From NCBI RefSeq assembly GCF_003985125.1, contig NZ_ML133571.1:268688-332687 (forward strand): a DNA stretch of 64,000 nt, in the 5' to 3' direction. Shown here piece after piece: positions 61,261 to 64,000 of the stretch (its first letter is position 1; every line of letters begins with the position of its first letter). The position numbers and the translations under genes are program-made. Origin of the DNA: Rhizobium phaseoli. GTDB taxonomy: Bacteria > Pseudomonadota > Alphaproteobacteria > Rhizobiales > Rhizobiaceae. Below the pieces are notes generated by a model. It was given only the letters and a program-made list of their open reading frames with translations, was not told where the DNA came from and did no database searches.

Positions 61261-63692
61261 GCGGCCGGATGACGTCTCTCACCGTCCGCAATTTCCGCAG
61301 CATACGCGGTGACGTAACCATCTCGCTCGATGCGCCCGCAGTTCTCATCCACGGGCCGAACGGCACGGGGAAAACCAGCCTTCTGTCGGCGATCGAACTC
61401 GGGCTAACGGGAGCGGTTGCGTCACTCGCGCGCTTCGATCCCAACCACCTGACTTATCTCCCCCATAAGCTGTCCCCGGACTCCAGCGCCCATGTCTCGA
61501 TCCAGGCGGACGAGAAAATGTTCGATGGTTCAGGAGGCAGCCTCACCGCCAACGGTTCCGCCATTCTGGGACAAGGCAAGCTCTCAGAAGAGCAGGCCCG
61601 GTTCTACACCGAGCGGTGCTATCTCGCGCAGGCGACTCTGGGTCGCCTGCTCGAGATCTATGAGCATCAGGATGCCCGCAACAGCAGTTCACCGCTTACG
61701 CGCTTCGTCAAGGAAATGCTCGGCCTCGATGCGCTGGATGCCTTGATTGACGGACTGCACCTTTCCGGCGACGTCAGACGGTTCCGCGAGCCGTCCCCCC
61801 TCTTTTGGGCTGCGCGTGCCGATGCGCCGAGCCTAGATGACGCGGTCGAAGCCGCGGCGGCTCGGGTAGAGACGGCGGAACGCGAGCGAGACCAGATTGA
61901 AGCCCGATTGCGTGACCTCTCCGGCTCGACCCTTGCAGCCGATCGTGCCATCGCCCCCGACAGGCTGCGCCCGGACCTCGAGCGCCGCGTTCAGGAGCAC
62001 GAGGAGAAGCTCAGCCGGCTTGCCAGGATCCGACGCGATCTCAATGCCGCAACCTCGCAGGTCGCGGCCGCTGCGAAGACGGAGGCCGGCAGCGCACGCG
62101 TGGACGCGGAAAAGACAAGTTCCGGGGCGCGGGAGGCACTCGCCCGCTGGCGGGCAGGGTCAGGGGCGCGCCTGGAACAACTGCTGACCGCCATCCAAAA
62201 GGCCTTTCCCGAGATTCCCGCTTCCTCGTCGGATCCTTCGGCAGCGCATGCCGCCGCCAAGCAGGCCGTTGAGGGAGCAAGAGCACGCCTTCGCGGAACC
62301 GTCGACGCGGATAGCGCTGCAACAAAGACCCTCAGCGAAATCACGACGTCCGTGACCCAAGGCCAGGGTCGTATCGACGCCATTGATCGACAGTTGGCTG
62401 CGGAAGGTGGCGCCAACCGCGAGCTTGCCGAGGCACTTAGCGCGATCTGCACTCACATAAACGATGAACATTGCCCCGTCTGCGGCCGTGACTATGCAGA
62501 ACTCGGGGACGGGCCGCTTGCCGCACATGTTTCAGCGGAAGTCGGCCGCCTCGTCACCGCGGCAGGACGTGTCGAAGCGTTGGTCCGCGATCGCTCGAAC
62601 ACACTCGCGGCTTTGACGGACGCTCGACGCAAGCAGACCGAGCTTCAGGGCACGGTTCTCTCGCCGACCGAGCGCGAACGCGTAATCTTCGAACTTGCAC
62701 AGCGGAACGAATGGCTCAATAGCCTGCAGGACTTGGCGGGGGAAGCTGTTGCCGGTTCTCGCTTGATCCGCGACGCAACCAAGGCGGCACAGGTCCTCGC
62801 CGCCTTGAACAGCCAGACGACGTCGATTTCCGGCCTGCGTGCGGAACTCGACATCTATGCCCTGCAGTTGGGAATCGAGCCGGAACCGGCCGACGTGCCA
62901 CTTGCGGCAGTCATCCAATCCATGACGTCGGAGCTCGATCGTCAGGAGGCAACCGAAAGTTCTGGCAAGGCCAAACTCGAACAAGCGCTCACGACCCTCA
63001 GGACACTCGCGTCGAACCAACAGTCCCTTGATGAAAACACGAAGATGCTCGAGGCTTTGCAAGAAAAGCAGACCAGATCGGCCACCCGACGCCAAGAGGC
63101 CGACAGGCGTATTTCTGTCGCAAAGGACCTTATGGCGCGTGCGCAGACAGTGCGCGGGAATCATGTCCGGGACATCTTCAATGAGGAACTGAATGCCGTC
63201 TGGCGTCAGCTCTTCATCCGTCTGGCTCCCGATGAGAACTTCGTTCCTGCATTCGCGCTTCCGGAGGTCGCAGGAAAGCCGGTTGAGGCCGTGCTGGAAA
63301 CACACTACCGTTCGGGCGGCAAGGGTGGCAATCCCCGCGCGATGCTGAGTGCAGGAAATCTGAACACAGCGGCATTGACTTTGTTCCTATCGCTGCATCT
63401 TTCGGTGCGACCGAGGTTGCCCTGGCTGGTGATCGACGATCCCGTCCAAAGCATGGACGATGTCCACATCGCCCAATTCGCAGCGCTGCTGCGGACGCTG
63501 AAGCAACATGGCCGCCAGGTCATCATCGCTGTTCACGATCGGCAGCTCTTCGATTATTTGAGCCTAGAGCTCAGCCCTACCTTCAACGGGGATCGACTTA
63601 TCACCGTTGAACTAGGACGCAACGCCGACGGCTACACGACAGCTCCTTGGGCTCTGACTACGTTTGAACCGGACAGGGCTGTCGCTGCCTGA
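61257..63692 (+). CDS. Rad50/SMC-like ABC ATPase with zinc hook
   Basis: 811 aa. Walker A IHGPNGTGKTSL (33-42), long coiled coil (about 190-390 and 470-650) around a CPVCG zinc hook (Cys406, Cys409), ABC signature-like MLSAGNLNTAALTLFLSLHL (696 on), Walker B WLVIDDPVQSMDD (Asp727-Asp728) and H-loop VIIAVHD (His760). It should dimerise through the hook and clamp DNA ends or replication intermediates, signalling to the SIR2 protein. Lamassu LmuB/DdmC-type proteins share this plan. Confidence 0.88.
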   Translation: MSGRMTSLTVRNFRSIRGDVTISLDAPAVLIHGPNGTGKTSLLSAIELGLTGAVASLARFDPNHLTYLPHKLSPDSSAHVSIQADEKMFDGSGGSLTANGSAILGQGKLSEEQARFYTERCYLAQATLGRLLEIYEHQDARNSSSPLTRFVKEMLGLDALDALIDGLHLSGDVRRFREPSPLFWAARADAPSLDDAVEAAAARVETAERERDQIEARLRDLSGSTLAADRAIAPDRLRPDLERRVQEHEEKLSRLARIRRDLNAATSQVAAAAKTEAGSARVDAEKTSSGAREALARWRAGSGARLEQLLTAIQKAFPEIPASSSDPSAAHAAAKQAVEGARARLRGTVDADSAATKTLSEITTSVTQGQGRIDAIDRQLAAEGGANRELAEALSAICTHINDEHCPVCGRDYAELGDGPLAAHVSAEVGRLVTAAGRVEALVRDRSNTLAALTDARRKQTELQGTVLSPTERERVIFELAQRNEWLNSLQDLAGEAVAGSRLIRDATKAAQVLAALNSQTTSISGLRAELDIYALQLGIEPEPADVPLAAVIQSMTSELDRQEATESSGKAKLEQALTTLRTLASNQQSLDENTKMLEALQEKQTRSATRRQEADRRISVAKDLMARAQTVRGNHVRDIFNEELNAVWRQLFIRLAPDENFVPAFALPEVAGKPVEAVLETHYRSGGKGGNPRAMLSAGNLNTAALTLFLSLHLSVRPRLPWLVIDDPVQSMDDVHIAQFAALLRTLKQHGRQVIIAVHDRQLFDYLSLELSPTFNGDRLITVELGRNADGYTTAPWALTTFEPDRAVAA

Positions 63693-63761
63693 GCTGACAA
63701 CGTCCGTAAGAATGTATGATCCGGCTGGTCTGCGTTGTTCAGCCTATGTCTGCTTCCGAAT

Positions 63762-63785
63762 GTAAGCCTCCGGTGAAGGCCGCAG
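63762..63785 (+). repeat. IS66-type terminal inverted repeat (right end)
   Basis: GTAAGCCTCCGGTGAAGG begins at 63762. IS66 elements characteristically begin with GTAAGC. The eight bases just outside (TTCCGAAT, 63754-63761) would be the target duplication; the other copy is beyond the window. Confidence 0.7.
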
Positions 63786-63786
63786 G

Positions 63787-64000
63787 TCAGGCCGCTTGAG
63801 CGTTGACGGTCGGCGGCGTCCAATTCCACGGAAGCAACTGCTCCAGCCTGGTAATCGACGTATCAGCGATGCTGGCAAGAACGTCGGCCAGCCACACCTG
63901 CGGATCGATGTCGTTGAGTTTTGCCGTCATAATCAATGTGGCCATGAAGGCCGCACGATCTGCACCGCGGTCTGATCCGGCGAAGAGCCAGGATTTTCTG
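63787..64000 (-). mobile_element. tnpC: IS66-family transposase, C-terminal end (partial)
   Basis: 70 codons before the stop, reading RKSWLFAGSDRGADRAAFMA ... TAKLNDIDPQVWLADVLASI ... LEQLLPWNW. This is the characteristic C-terminus of IS66 TnpC transposases (GRKSWLFAGSDRGGERAA, DPQAWLADVLARIAD, LLPWNW). The gene runs off the window's right edge. Its terminal repeat lies 25 bases beyond the stop. It marks the right border of the island. Confidence 0.9.

Noticed and set aside
1..64000. CRISPR arrays, rRNA genes or a replication origin
   Set aside because: No regularly spaced repeats, no rRNA-like stretches and no cluster of DnaA boxes or repABC genes were seen.

Overview
The window looks like a chromosomal segment of a Rhizobiales alphaproteobacterium, most likely Rhizobium (R. 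leguminosarum/etli type). This rests on high GC with strong codon bias, an aldR-ald pair, a nasST/nirBD/nasA nitrate cluster, EcfG (RpoE2)-type GGAAC-N16-xGTT promoters, a DUF6074-like protein and rhizobial-style palindromic intergenic repeats. The genus is inferred from gene content, not from a search.

Layout. 0-1.4 kb: the edge of a probable integrated element (XRE repressor, tiny ORFs, two small Tat-exported proteins) ending at the 3' end of a tRNA-Cys gene. 1.5-7.4 kb: small stress and envelope genes (KTSC-domain protein, CsbD, lipoprotein, small membrane proteins, two convergent low-affinity-iron-permease-like proteins), tRNA-Asn, a candidate orphan sRNA and several EcfG-type promoters. 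7.5-12.3 kb: housekeeping genes (glycerate kinase, epimerase-like protein, lytic transglycosylase, 1-Cys peroxiredoxin). 12.8-21.9 kb: a complete assimilatory nitrate module. NasT (ANTAR antiterminator) and NasS (nitrate sensor) precede a consensus sigma-54 promoter, a leader with two AAUGGC hexaloop hairpins and an intrinsic terminator, then transporter-nirB-nirD-nasA. 23.5-30.1 kb: a photooxidative/singlet-oxygen type cluster (photolyase, FAD oxidoreductase, DUF1365, cyclopropane-fatty-acid synthase, SDR, ChrR-like cupin). 30.3-33.5 kb: cysK-alaX-sseA-GNAT. 33.5-34.2 kb: palindromic repeat mosaic. 34.2-51.0 kb: core metabolism and regulation (ald/aldR, DMT exporter, TetR-SDR-SDR, PilZ, cpdB, LysR/azoR, TetR/SDR, MFS, diguanylate cyclase, HlyU-like, ilvA, VanZ-like).

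51.6-63.7 kb is an accessory island with a defence signature. It holds a Lon-like AAA ATPase with a small overlapping partner, a DUF2971 protein, a PD-(D/E)xK nuclease-STAND NTPase fusion split by a one-base frameshift, and a tightly coupled three-gene operon (SIR2-type NADase-like protein, a 189-aa unknown, a Rad50/SMC-like ATPase with a CPVCG zinc hook). The last operon matches the effector-small-SMC plan of Lamassu/DdmABC and ABC-three-component systems. The island is abutted by an IS66-family transposase that runs off the window end.

How parts work together: nitrate sensed by NasS should release NasT, which would bind the paired hairpins and prevent termination upstream of the transporter and reductases, while sigma-54 adds nitrogen-status control. 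In the island, the STAND and SMC ATPases are the probable sensors and the nuclease and SIR2 domains the probable killing effectors.
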